NCBI GenBank assembly: GCA_963082875.1 | Contig: OY720098.1 | Location: 1,860,001 to 1,924,000 of the forward strand | Direction: 5' to 3' | Length of the DNA stretch: 64,000 nucleotides | Source of the DNA: Corella eumyota | Lineage: Eukaryota; Chordata; Ascidiacea; Phlebobranchia; Corellidae | Made by a program: the position numbers and the translations under genes | The notes under the pieces: generated by a model | What the model saw: the letters and a program-made list of their open reading frames with translations, nothing else | Told to the model about the DNA's origin: nothing | The model's database searches: none | Shown: positions 45,701 through 56,145 of the stretch, one piece after another | Layout: every line of letters starts with the position of its first letter | Numbering within the stretch: position 1 is the first letter of the stretch

Positions 45701-48305
45701 TCAGACCATTACACCTTGCTTTATAAAATATATATAAAACAATTTTATACTTCTTGTTAAGTGATTAACTTTTAAATTTTTTTTTTAATACTTTTAATTT
45801 TTTTCTAGTTTGCAATGATTGAAGTTGTGAACACAACATTAGGTGATGCTTTCAACGGCAAACTTTTAAAGAAATTCTTTAAACGACAAGAATTTCTAGC
45901 TGCAGCCGTTTGCTTTGTCGCTTTTCTTATTGGAATTCCCAACTTGATGCAGGTAAGGTCATGGGTTCAATTCCCGCTGATGGCAAGTTTTATTATTTTT
46001 TTTTTAATTTAGCTTATAATTATAAATTAAAAAAGTGTTTTTTTTTAATAAAAGATTTAAGGTCTTGGGTTTAATTCCCACTCTAAGTGTGTTTTTGTTT
46101 TAATTAATTAATATTAAAAATAATATTAAAAGTTGTATTTAAACATTAAAATGATTTTTTAAGTTTTGTAAACTTGAATTCTTAATACTAAATAGGGTAT
46201 AGTGATATTTAATTGTTGTTACCCAATATAATTTATAAAATAAATATTTAAAATTTTGTTGTTACTTGTAATTCTGTCAAAAAAATTGGGATTCTGCTTC
46301 CCTTAATTTCCTGTACGAATAAAAACATAAATATTAGCTAGAATTGTTATTAAATTATGGGATGTTATTGTTATGTTATAGCATTATGGGCAGTGTGGTG
46401 TAGACCGGTAAGAACACTTGCTACACCACACTTGAGGTCGTGGGTTCAATCCCCACTGATCTCATGCTGTAGCGCCCTTGAGTAAAGTGCTATGAACGGT
46501 GTAAACTCCTCCTTAGCCAGCACTTAATCAGCAGAATAATTATCGGGCAATTATAATCTATAATATCCCAAACTGCCACAGGCAACTCAAGACTGGGTCG
46601 GAGTAATTGATGTTACTCTATGTTTAAGTCGCGCATTCGACTTTCCCACATCAAGGATAAAGATATATATAAAAAAAAATTATATATTTGCATGAAATTT
46701 ATCAAAAAAATAATTTTATCACTGAACACAAAAATAGTTTTAACTTCGTTTAATTTTACTTACTGTTTAAGTTATACAACTTTAAAACAAATTAAAATTA
46801 ATTAAAAAAGGAAGGATAGCCCTGTTTGTGATGACATAGAAGGTACTAGCTTGTTTATATTCACTAGGCTAACTTAGTACTTGCTCTGTCACACAAAATA
46901 TAGTAACCTGGTTTTTGGTGTTCATTATTTTCAATACTTTTTAAAAATTAATTGTCAGTACCACAGACATTTTTTAAAGGTTCTAAAACCATTTTGTGAT
47001 TCAGTTTCAATCATTCTAACAGGCAATATACAAAATTGCAAAACTCTCTAATATAGAACTTTAATAATTTTGCCCTTTAAATTTATTTAAATTATTTGTT
47101 TTTTTAGGGGGGCATCTATGTTTTTACTTTGATGGACAACTACACTGCTATTGTGTCTCTAATGTTCTTGGCTTTTTTTGAAGTAATTGCATTATGTTGG
47201 GTCTATGGGGGTAAAAGAGTAGCAGAGAATGTTCATGAAATGACGGGAAACTACCCCCCAAAATATTTTATTATTTGCTGGATGATTTGTGCTCCCCTAT
47301 TAATAACAGTAAGTAGTTTTCTAACTAAATATTTGTTGAACCGGCAGCGTGGTGTAGTGATAAAAACTCTTGCTACACCACACATGAGGTCGTGTGTTCA
47401 ATCCCCACTGATCTCATGCTGTAGCGCCTTTGAGTAAGGGGCTATAAACGGTACGAACTCCTGCTGAGTCAGCACTTAATCAGCAGCTTAATTATCGGGC
47501 AATTATAATCTATATAATATCCCAAACTGCCACAGGCAACTTGATACTGGGTCGGAATAACTAATGTTACTCTATGTTTAGGTCGTGAAGTCGACCTTCC
47601 CACATCGAGGATAAAGATATTTAAAAAAATATATATATATATTAACAAAAAGTTATAAATTTTATTGTTTTTTGTTTAGATTATCTTAATCTTTAGTGTA
47701 ATCCAATACAAACCCGCACATTATGGAAGTTACACCTACCCTGTATGGGCAGATGGGTTGGGATGGTTGGTCTCCTTATCTTCACTTATTTGTATTCCTA
47801 TTTGTGCTGTCATTGCTATACTACAAAGACAAGGAACATTTATGGAGGTAAGTCTAACTTTTATTAACTAGACACACTACATTTACCGGCAGCATGGTGT
47901 AGTGATCAGAACACTTTCTACACTACATAAGGTCGTTAGTTCGATCCCCACCGATGCCATGCTGTAACGCCCTTGAGTAAGGCGCTATAAACGGTATGAA
48001 CTTCTGCTGAGCCAGCACTTAATCAGCAGCTTAAATACTGGGCATGATTAGTCATTTATTGAAAAGTATAAATTTCAAAATTTTTTACAGATAAATGTAT
48101 TTATTTTTAACTTTTTTTTGTTATTTTTCAGAGATTATTAAACTCTACAAAACCTGTTCTACCCAAAAAAGAGCAAGTAGAAAAGATGACCCAGTTAAAA
48201 CAAATCTCAATATCTTCTGATGATAATCAACCCCCGTCTTATTCTTCCGGGTCTAATTCACCCTTTTTGGGGGCTGGTGATGTAGGGGTAGTTAGTGAAA
48301 TGTAA
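39771..48305 (+). CDS. SLC6 Na+/Cl- coupled amino-acid/neurotransmitter transporter
   Basis: Exons: 39771-39894, 40529-40663, 40802-41021, 41473-41605, 43096-43230, 43613-43766, 45186-45373, 45809-45952, 47108-47308, 47680-47847, 48132-48305; 1,776 nt, 591 aa, all in frame. SLC6 proteins are 12-helix plasma-membrane symporters. The Na+ and substrate signature of helix 1, [14 protein letters not shown], is at 21-34, then FKSGGGAFLLPY. Extracellular loop 2 has the Cys127-Cys136 pair and N-glycosylation sites (NQT, NCT, NLT). Other hallmarks are [41 protein letters not shown]-type LGIDSQFAMIE and DNYTA. The GYAVGLGN form of helix 1 and helices 10-12 resemble the glycine/proline/B0,+ amino-acid branch more than GABA or monoamine carriers. 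The C-tail carries PPSY (568-571), a possible Nedd4-type WW ligand. The substrate is not settled. The N-terminus is short. Confidence 0.92.
40168..40458 (+). repeat. tRNA-SINE, SLC6 intron 1
   Basis: Head GGCATAGTGTAGTGGTAAGA, box B GGTTCAATCCCC; the tail diverges after AACTGCCACAGGCAA. Confidence 0.72.
41606..43095. other. SLC6 intron 4, no repeat family recognised
   Basis: The longest intron of the gene (1.5 kb). Uniformly AT-rich, with a less AT-rich patch at about 42220-42400. No SINE, R2 or R3 copy was seen, which is unusual for this window. Confidence 0.5.
43293..43580 (+). repeat. tRNA-SINE, SLC6 intron 5
   Basis: Head TGGCAGCGTGATGTAGTGG, box B GGTTCAATCCCC; the 3' end contains a short duplication of CGTGAAGTCGACCTCCCC. 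It ends about 30 bp before exon 6. Confidence 0.75.
43828..44155 (-). repeat. tRNA-SINE with duplicated 3' end, SLC6 intron 6
   Basis: Inverted copy whose tail-proximal stretch GTCGAATGCGAGACTTAAAC is present three times in partial tandem; the head ends ACACCACGCTGCC. Confidence 0.78.
44165..44365 (+). repeat. R2 dispersed repeat, near-full copy
   Basis: ACTAGTCAATAGCC, ATCATAATATGGTTGCAACT, TAACTCACGCACCACAAACG, TAGGCTTATAAACTGGAC, CTAACTAAGCTTCATTATA. It lies directly beyond the head of the inverted SINE. Confidence 0.65.
44431..44715. mobile_element. MITE with AGATGGTTCGGT ends, SLC6 intron 6
   Basis: About 50-bp inverted ends: AGATGGTTCGGTCGCAAAG then TTTCTTTTTTAATTATGTTG at left, mirrored at right by AACATAATTAAAAAAGAAAC and TACCGAACCATCTCT. 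285 bp, non-coding, with a GTGACGTCGTGCATCACGTG patch in the middle. No clear target-site duplication in the AT-rich flank. A SINE tail fragment follows at about 45010-45090. Confidence 0.8.
45445..45722 (-). repeat. tRNA-SINE, SLC6 intron 7
   Basis: Inverted copy from TATTTCTATCTTCAATGTGG to CCATTACACCTTGCT. Confidence 0.72.
46387..46675 (+). repeat. tRNA-SINE, SLC6 intron 8
   Basis: Full copy, head GGGCAGTGTGGTGTAGACCG, box B GGTTCAATCCCC, tail AAGATATATATAAAAAAAAA. Confidence 0.8.
46722..47065 (+). repeat. R3 dispersed repeat, long form, SLC6 intron 8
   Basis: Matches the 33541 copy, including the degenerate central inverted pair (GTGATGACATAGAAGGTACT and AGTACTTGCTCTGTCAC). Confidence 0.6.
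47341..47630 (+). repeat. tRNA-SINE, SLC6 intron 9
   Basis: Full copy from CCGGCAGCGTGGTGTAGTGA to GAGGATAAAGATATTT; it begins about 32 bp after exon 9. Confidence 0.8.
47886..48045 (+). repeat. 3'-truncated tRNA-SINE, SLC6 intron 10
   Basis: Head half only, CCGGCAGCATGGTGTAGTGA to AATCAGCAGCTTAAATACTG. Confidence 0.75.
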
Positions 48306-50029
48306 AAGAGAGTAACTTTAGATTTAGGGTTTATTTGGGGCAGTATGTAAAAGGGGGGTTTTTGGGGCAGTCTTGCAAAAATATTTTTTTAAGTTTAAGT
48401 GACTGAATAAATTTTTTGAAAGATTAAAGTTTTTTGGGGGTAAATGTGGGGTTAAAGGGTAAGTTTGGGGATTTTATTAAATTCAGGGTCATGCTATTTA
48501 TAAAAACTTTAAAAAATGTTTCCTAAAAAATAAAAAAAAGTTTTCCTAAAAAATATAAAAATAACTTGATAACTTACTGTAATCAAAATTACAGATCAAT
48601 ATTAATATTATTAAACTTATTAATAGTTAGCTAAGTTTTAAGTGTTTTTTTAAAGGATTTAGTATATTTACTTAAAAAAATTATGCGATTATTAATATTT
48701 TGTTTTATATATTTAGTAATTATCAAGTTTAGAATTATATTTAGTTATTAGTTTTCGTTAATCAAATTATATAATTTTTTGTAGCAAAATTGTAGAGTTT
48801 TTGTAATCTTAATTCACATTGAAAAATTCTAAAAAATTAATTTTAATTTTTGTTTTTTATAAAAACATTATTATAGTATTCTGTTAGTTTATATACTTAG
48901 ATAAAACTAGTTTTTTTATTTTTTTTTTATATTTTTTGTTGTTGTTTTTTGTACAATTTAAGTTACACTTATTTTTTGATTAAATATTTCTTAAAATACA
49001 CAAAAAGTAGAAGTACTATTAACCTAAATTGTTGTAAAAGATTTATTTAAATTAACAATATTTTGATGCACTATCTTTGTTACTTTTAAAGTAATTTTTT
49101 AAAAACTACTTTTTAGAAAAATATTCGATAATTAAAGACTTAAAAATTACTATCATAAAACTGTTAATAACAATTTCTAAAAACTTCAATTTTGTTCTGT
49201 TTTTTATGAACTAACATCTGCACTTCCTTTTTTTTAGTTCACTCGTTAAACTAACAATTATTTATGCAACCCCATATTTTAAATTAAATATTATGTTACT
49301 ATTACTTAAACAACCTTTTAATAATTTGAACAAATATATTTATATGTGCTAGGGCGAAATCTTTAAACATTTTTCTTCCTAAAACTGTTACTCTTATAAC
49401 GTTTAACGTTTTGTTGCTATTGGGTTACTTTTTTAAAAAGTGCCGGCTTGTTAAAAATTAATCTTTAAATTTTTCGAATAATTGAGCTATTTTTAAAATT
49501 TTGTTAAAAAATTAGCAAATTGCTCTGTTTCTTAGGTAGTTTTTTTTATTAAAATGTAGTTTATTCTATGCACTTTTTATCAAAGTTCCTATAGACTAAA
49601 ATTTCATTTATATTTGGGTATTATTAGTTTAAATTCTGAATTCTTCATTAGGCCTTTATTATTTTTGTATTAAAAATAATTTATTGCCTAAATTCATTTG
49701 TACTTTCTGATAACATTTATCTCTAAAATGTTTTTTTTTTCAAAAATTAAGTTACTTTTTTATAAATTAAAATTTGTTTTATTAAAGTATAAATTTTAAA
49801 ACAGTTTAATTTGTTTAATAATGTGTTAAAATTGTGTTCGTTTTTTTACAAATAGAGATTGAAATATAAAAAAATTTTTCAATAGTAACATTATTATTAG
49901 CACTTCAAAGTTTTTCAATTATGAAAATTTTTAATTTATTTTATTTTTTCTTGCTATAGTCAATTAATTTAACAGGTCAAAAAGTCTTTATAACTTAAAA
50001 ATTTTGTTAAATTTATTAATAACAAACAG
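48306..50029. other. Intergenic region between convergent genes
   Basis: AT-rich, with T- and A-runs; holds the SLC6 3' UTR and presumably the end of the opsin transcript. GGGG/GGGTT-rich 3' UTR start at 48310-48480. No gene or repeat recognised. Confidence 0.4.
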
Positions 50030-50246
50030 GCAGTAGTTGTAAAACTAATTTGCTTTACCACATGGTCTTGGTTTTGATCCCAACTGCTTCCATGCTGTAG
50101 CGCCCGTGAGTAAGGCTCTATAAACTGAATAACATTTTGCTGAGCTGAACCAATCAGCAGATAAATTATCAGGCAATTATAATCCATAATATCAAGAACT
50201 TCCAAAGTCAACTCGAGACACTTGGTCATGGTAACCAATGTCACTC
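50030..50246 (+). repeat. Degenerate tRNA-SINE overlapping the opsin stop codon
   Basis: Recognisable from GGCAGTAGTTGTAAAACT through TAGCGCCCGTGAGTAAGG, TCAGGCAATTATAATCC and CAACTCGAGACACTTGGTCA to GTAACCAATGTCACTC. The last piece corresponds to the family's GTAACTGATGTTACTC, and its complement supplies the opsin TGA. Confidence 0.65.
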
Positions 50247-53200
50247 AGCACTTCGCCTTTTAATAAGATCCATGGTTGCTTTAAGATGAGAATTAGTGAT
50301 ATACACCAACGAGCTATGTATACATGACCCTTTTGCCAGTACATATGATACTAGCACTAGGTAAGGGTTAACATATACATAATATAAATTTAAAATAACA
50401 ACAACTGAAAACGGGACCCAAGATAATATAAACAATATCATAATTAGAATCACAGATTTTAGTATCGCCAACTCTTTGACTTGTTTTTTACGACGACCGG
50501 AGCTAATGTTACTACCTCTACTGCATTGGCTTAATGTATTTGATTTTTCGCGTCTCAAAATTTTTTTCGGGGTTAGTTTTGGTGAGCTCTAAACAAATTA
50601 AAATACATTAAAATAACCAATAAAGTAGTGGTAAGAACATTTTCTACACCACATGATGTTGTGGGTTCAATCCCCACTGATCGCATGCTGTAGCGCTCTT
50701 GAGTAAGGCGCTATAAACAGTATGAACTCTTGTTGAGCCAATACTAAATAAGCAGCATAATTATCGGGCAATTATAATTTATAATATCCCAAACTGCCAC
50801 AGGCAACTTGAGACTGGGTCGAGGTAACTGATGTTACTCTATGTTTAGGTCGCACATTCGACCTTCCCACATCGAAGATAAATTTATTTAAATAAAAATA
50901 GTTTGCCTGGTCTCCCGCTGATGGCAATTAAGTGTGCGTGGGCACAAAATTATACACAGTAATTATAGTTTAAGTTCTTTCAATTGAAACTTACGATTAA
51001 CAAATAGTTTTTCGGTTCTATGACGTCACAAATTTCGCTTGTTATTCTTTCTTTTCCACCTAGGTAACAGAATTTGTTAAATTTGAGGTTGTACTGTTTT
51101 CTATTAACAAATATTATTCTTTAGTGCCTAAACCTAATATATATCGGTAAAATAAAAATGTAGTATCAGTTGGAATTGAACCCACGATCCCATGTTTAAA
51201 AAAAAGTCAAACTGAACCTGAATGTGATGGGGTGGTATTCGTAGTAGCGATTTTAACTCGGATCGAAAATTGATCGGTTTTTATTTCATTTGAAGAACAG
51301 CGAAGTGATCTAAAATCATAAAACAAATTATTTTTAAATTTTAATTGTAGAACCTTAACATAAAGTAACATTCGTTACTACAACTCAGTCTTAAGTTGAC
51401 TTGGCAATTTGGAATATTATTAATTAGAACTGCCAGATAATTAAACTGCTTATTAAACTTTGGCTCTGCAAAAGTTTATATGATATTTAGTATAAAAGCG
51501 CAACACTAAATAAAAGCAGTAAAAATCAAACCAAAGACCCTATGTATAATAAAGCCAAGTGCATTTATTAATATGGGTTAAATGTATTTGTTTTTAAAAA
51601 TAAATATAGATAATATCTTACCTTTTGCTTTCTTTACGAATTAAGGATCCCTTACTTCGAAATCCCTTAAAAAATCAAAAATATGTCATTTAGATTCAAA
51701 AAAATAATATCATGTTTAAATATAGAAATAAAAAAATGTTAAATGTTTAAGTAAAATTTTTTTTAACATAACTGCAGTTTATCATATAAACCTTACCTTA
51801 AGCGGGGGTGTAATGATATAAGATAATAATTGCTGTGATTAAAATGATAAAGTTTTGCGAGAAAGCAATAGCCTACCTCATGTTTTTTCAATATTTTTGT
51901 GCTTTTTTTAACATATCTGTAAATCCTGATTAAGCAATACCCAATAAACACAGATGGTAAAAACAACACGAAAACACACATCCCGATCACGTAGGTTCGA
52001 TTCTCGGTAGATGCAGTAATACGATCAAATATACAGCAAGGCATGAGCGGTTCTTTTATGTAATTAGGAATGTAGGGTAAGAACGGGAGGCTGCTCCAAG
52101 TTACACTTTATAATAATAAAAATGTTGTTTTAATTTAAAATCTAATGGAAAACTACCTAAGAAAATATTTACGTAAATGTTGTTAATTCGAAAAAAGTCT
52201 AATTTGGTTCTTTTAGTTTTTTTGTCAAAGTCGTTAAGTTTTGTAGTTTTTTGAAGTCAAACCCTTAAGTAAGTTGCCATGAACGATACAAACTTTTGTT
52301 GGGCCAGAAACCAATCTGCAGAATTAATTTTCGGGCAAATATAAGAAATATCTTTTAAATTGACAAAGTTAACTTGTGGCTGGGTCGGAGTTATTAACAT
52401 TAATCAATTTTTTAAGTATAATTAGCATACATCAAGGAAGAATAGTTTAACAAAAAGGTAGTTGATGATTGTTATATTAAAATCGAATAAATCTTATGTT
52501 ATTTTATTTTATTAACTTTTTTAGTATAATTTATTTTGTCGTAAGCCCGTCCTACAGTCGGCATCTTAATTGTTAATATTGTCAGAACTCTTTACTAATA
52601 TTTGCCAAAAATAATATACCCGCGCACCACAAACGGGAGTTTATTTTGAAGGCCTATAAATTTGACATTCACCTGTATATCCATATGAACATTAACGTAG
52701 TGAGCGGAAACTTGTGAACAAATTTGAATCTAGTTTCCTTGTGACAAATCACGTGATATCTTTCCGTTATCATGACCATGATCGTGATCATCACGGAAAT
52801 ATGAATCGTCGAAACTAGGAAACCATTCACGGCGCAGTCGTCTGCAAAAATTAAAATTTTAGAAGATTAAAAAAAAAAATTAAAAATTTTGAAAATCCGG
52901 TAAGGTGATAGACCATCCATGGTGTCGGACTACAAGCTATAAGGTTTCGGGTTCGCACCGCACCAATGCCACACTATTGTTTTTTAACTGGTGTTTATAG
53001 ATAGCTTAAAACATGTCACAACAGCACATTCTTACCCGTTAAAAAAGCGTTAAAAATCGTAAAAGAAAATGTTTGAAAACCAACTTTTATAAAAAAAAAA
53101 AAAATTTTAATAAAAATAAGTTTAGAAATAAGAATTATGTTCTAACGTTTGACGATGAAATTTCCATTAAGAAGTTGACCGCTGATCATCCCGGCAAAAA

Positions 53201-53780
53201 TCCCCAAACAAAAATTACCGAAGGCCAAATTAATTGTGTAAATATTTGAAGGCCTGCGTCGTAAGTTTGATTTTCTAAAAACAAAAAAATTTAAGCGTTT
53301 ACATTGTTTTATTTGATACCAACATAATTGTTTAAACAGCAGATCCTGGGTTTGATTTCTACTAGCAGCTGCATGCTATAGTAATCTTAAGTAAGGAAAT
53401 AAGTTGCATGAACTCCTTAAACTGCTGAATGCACTAGGTCGAAGTAACTGATGTTTTTCATGTTTAGGTCGTAGAGTCAACCTTTTACATAAAAAATAAA
53501 CAAGTAAAAAAACTAACGTCAACAAGACTTAAAATGGTACAAAGTGGAAGCAGTGGGATTTAAACACATAGCCTAAATAAAAAAATGTTTTAAAAACAAC
53601 ATTGAGATAAAAAAAACACAAAATTTACCTGCAGAAACTTAAAATAACCAGACCATTTCCACTGACTGCAACGAAAAATGTGACACTTAAAATAGCACAC
53701 AAAACGTACATAACCCTTGTGTCGATAGGATGTACGTATGTTGCATTTATGACGTCATAAATCGAACTATTTATTGACAT
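50241..53780 (-). CDS. Opsin-family GPCR (retinal-binding lysine present)
   Basis: Exons (minus): 53780-53629, 53274-53147, 52841-52673, 52105-51877, 51665-51622, 50586-50241; 1,068 nt, 355 aa, in frame. Seven helices are visible. The helix-7 Schiff-base lysine is K326 in SYVLAKGSCIHSSLVY, matching the AK motif of opsins. The helix-3 motif is ERY (120-122) after C96; C174 in loop 2 would be its disulfide partner. E168 lies six residues before C174, the spacing of the bovine Glu181 counterion, while the Glu113 position is Asn99. Helix 6 has SWVPF. NPxxY is replaced by HSSLVY, and the tail after helix 7 is only about 15 residues. N-glycosylation sites NSS and NAT lie in the N-terminus, and loop 3 is long and basic. 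I start at MSINSS; a longer frame begins at GTG. The exon-6 acceptor is the second AG of TTTAGAG, which alone keeps frame. Likely a non-visual opsin; the subfamily is uncertain. Confidence 0.87.
50622..50890 (+). repeat. tRNA-SINE, opsin intron 5
   Basis: 5'-shortened copy from GTAGTGGTAAGAAC, box B GGTTCAATCCCC, ending ATCGAAGATAAATTTATT. Confidence 0.75.
51345..51570 (-). repeat. Old tRNA-SINE remnant, opsin intron 5
   Basis: Inverted, heavily decayed; TAACATTCGTTACTACAACT and TGGAATATTATTAATTAGAA are recognisable. Confidence 0.5.
52258..52440 (+). repeat. Old tRNA-SINE remnant, opsin intron 3
   Basis: AACCCTTAAGTAAGTTGCC, GGGCCAGAAACCAATCTGCA and TGGCTGGGTCGGAGTTA mark the middle and tail of the family. 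Confidence 0.45.
52545..52690 (+). repeat. R2 dispersed repeat, overlapping the end of opsin exon 3
   Basis: CCCGTCCTACAGTCGGC, TAATATTTGCC, CCCGCGCACCACAAACGG and GGCCTATAAATTTGACATTC match R2. It runs up to the splice donor at 52672-52671, and its end may include the last exon bases. Confidence 0.6.
52905..53045 (+). repeat. SINE-2 copy, opsin intron 2
   Basis: GGTGATAGACCATCC, TTTCGGGTTCGCACCGCACC (box B-like), CAATGCCACACTATTG and AAAACATGTCACAACAGCAC match the copy at 11190 and, inverted, that at 6840. Confidence 0.55.
53340..53500 (+). repeat. Old tRNA-SINE remnant, opsin intron 1
   Basis: GATCCTGGGTTTGATTTC, CTAGGTCGAAGTAACTGATG and TTTAGGTCGTAGAG remain. Confidence 0.5.
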
Positions 53781-53849
53781 TATTGGTATTCTGTTTAGGC
53801 GAAAGTGATTTAATTTTTTTTTAGATTTATGTGTTAGATAATAAAACAC

Positions 53850-56145
53850 AAAACTTATTTTTTACGTAAGTTCACATGCTTCTCTAAAACTTTGACAAAT
53901 AATCAATTTGCTTACCGAAGTTAATTAAGTTTTGCAATATTAAAACGGAAGAATTGCTTATTATATTAATTAATATTTAAAAACCTAAATTTATAAAATT
54001 TCGATATTAATTTTCAAGATTAAATATGCAAACAATTTTTGCAAACTTAGTTAGTTTTGAATTTTTGAATGTTTTATAACTTAAATAAGCAATACTCTAT
54101 TTTCGTTTATTTTTTATAAACCTTTACAAACAGAAAATCTTGTTTTTTTGCTCAATATTTCAAATTAACAGCATTTTACCTTGAAAGTTGTTCTTTACTT
54201 ATACTAACATCTTCTAAACATAAGTCCTAACGTTGTAGATAGTACTTATAATTTGAAATACTAAATACTAAGGCTAAATATTGTTTAAGCCTCTTATGCT
54301 TTATAACCTAACTGTCATATAGGCTTAGTATAATGTCGTGCATTTACATTGATTAAAACAAAAGATTGAAAAAAGGGGATTTACAATTTATGAAAACAAA
54401 GTTGTTTTTATTATGTTGAACAACCATTACAAAATTCATTGATTTTTACTAGTGAATTTTTAATTTCTATTAAATAATTTAGGAATTTTTAAAGATAAAA
54501 TTAACAATTTTGTTTTCTTAATTTAAATGCTTTTTTATAAACTAAAAAATTCTTCTAATTCGCCTTTGACATACGGCTTTAAAACTATAATATAGTGAAA
54601 AATATACAAATTTAACGATCAATATTTTTTACCTTTTTTTTAAACATCAATTTTTCAATAACAATTAAAGTTCTTACAATAAGCCCAGTTGGCTTTATTT
54701 ATTTCTACATTCTTTAATTAACACTTCACTTTAACGTTCTTGTGTTTTTATATGATTTTAGGTTGTAATAAATATTAAAATTGCATTTATATTTCACATA
54801 TTTAGCCTAATCTATATTTTAAAAAGCATTTTTTTCATTAAAAACAAAATTCAATCTATTTATATAGTTACATGTAGGGCTTATTTATTTTAATGTGTTT
54901 TTTATCTGTATTTTAGGCACCAGATTCATTTTGAAATGCGGAAATCTTTAAAAATTTATGACATTTGTCAATTTAAGATATAGATAATAGTACAATAATC
55001 AATAATATTTTGCATTTAAAAGATTAAAAAACGATTATATATCAATGTCAAGATTAATATACTTGATTAAAAAAAAAAAAAAAAATTTATATTTAATCTG
55101 TAATAACAATAAATTTTAATGTTTTACTGGCTAGTTTTTTAAACTAGTTAAAATATAAATACTTTATGCTATTAACAAGTTACAGTTTTTAAATTATTAA
55201 CTCTTATTTACTTTATTCGATAAATAAATTTGTTTCCTTTAGCAGTTTGAGTTTCCTTTAGCAGTTTGGGATATAATATGTATTATAATTGCCCGATAAA
55301 TATGCTGCTGATTAAGTGCTGGCTCAGCAGAAGTTTGCACCGTTTATAGCACCTTACTCAAGGACGCAACAGCATGAGAGACGTTAAAGCAATATTTTTA
55401 AGTGTTTTTGCTTGTTGTTGTATATGTTAACTAATAAATGTACAAAAGTTGAATGTAAGTGACCTTTACAGTTATATTTAAGACAATACTTTTAATTATT
55501 TTGGACGTTGATACGTAAAACGTTTCACTAACGTGTTAATATTCAAGTGTGCAAATTCCAATACACTTTCTAAATCCTATTTCAATTCATTCGGGTTTTC
55601 TTAATCCCCCGCGGTCAATTAAAACAAAACATAAAAACTCAGTAACGTGGATTTAAATGCAAGTTGATTTTACAGCTGTTAAAAATTAAAAGTTACTAAT
55701 AAAGCAATAAAATATGATGTTTTAAAAGTGTAAAAATGAGGGATAATATATTGAACGCGCGAATTTTAAGTGCGTTTTTGGGTATATAGATATACATATA
55801 TATATTTAACTTTAGCTATTTTTGATTATGAGTTTAGGTAATTAGTAAACTAGTCAATAGCCCAATTTAAAGTCAGTATTTGAATTGTTGTAATATGGTC
55901 GCAACTCATGGCTAATATTTGCCTGCGATAATTTACCCGCCCAAACGGAAGTTTTATAAATTTTCTACGGCTATGAATTAGACATATATCGCTCAGTAGC
56001 TTTATTATATATAGATGTGTAGAACTAAATAAACGTTTGGTACAAATTAAATATATGCTTCTTTTTAAATTTGTATTATGTTAATCTAAATTAGTAAAAA
56101 ATATAAACTATTTTTAATGATTTATAGATATAGGATTTTTGTAAA
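53850..56145. other. Intergenic region, opsin to trefoil/EGF gene
   Basis: The two genes are divergent, so both promoters should lie here. It is extremely AT-rich to about 55230, then a truncated inverted tRNA-SINE (55240-55385), a less AT-rich patch at 55500-55640, and an R2 copy at 55845-56020 about 125 bp before the start codon of the next gene. Confidence 0.5.

Noticed and set aside
46620-46805. 61-aa frame in an SLC6 intron
   Set aside because: It lies wholly in SINE and R3 repeat sequence.
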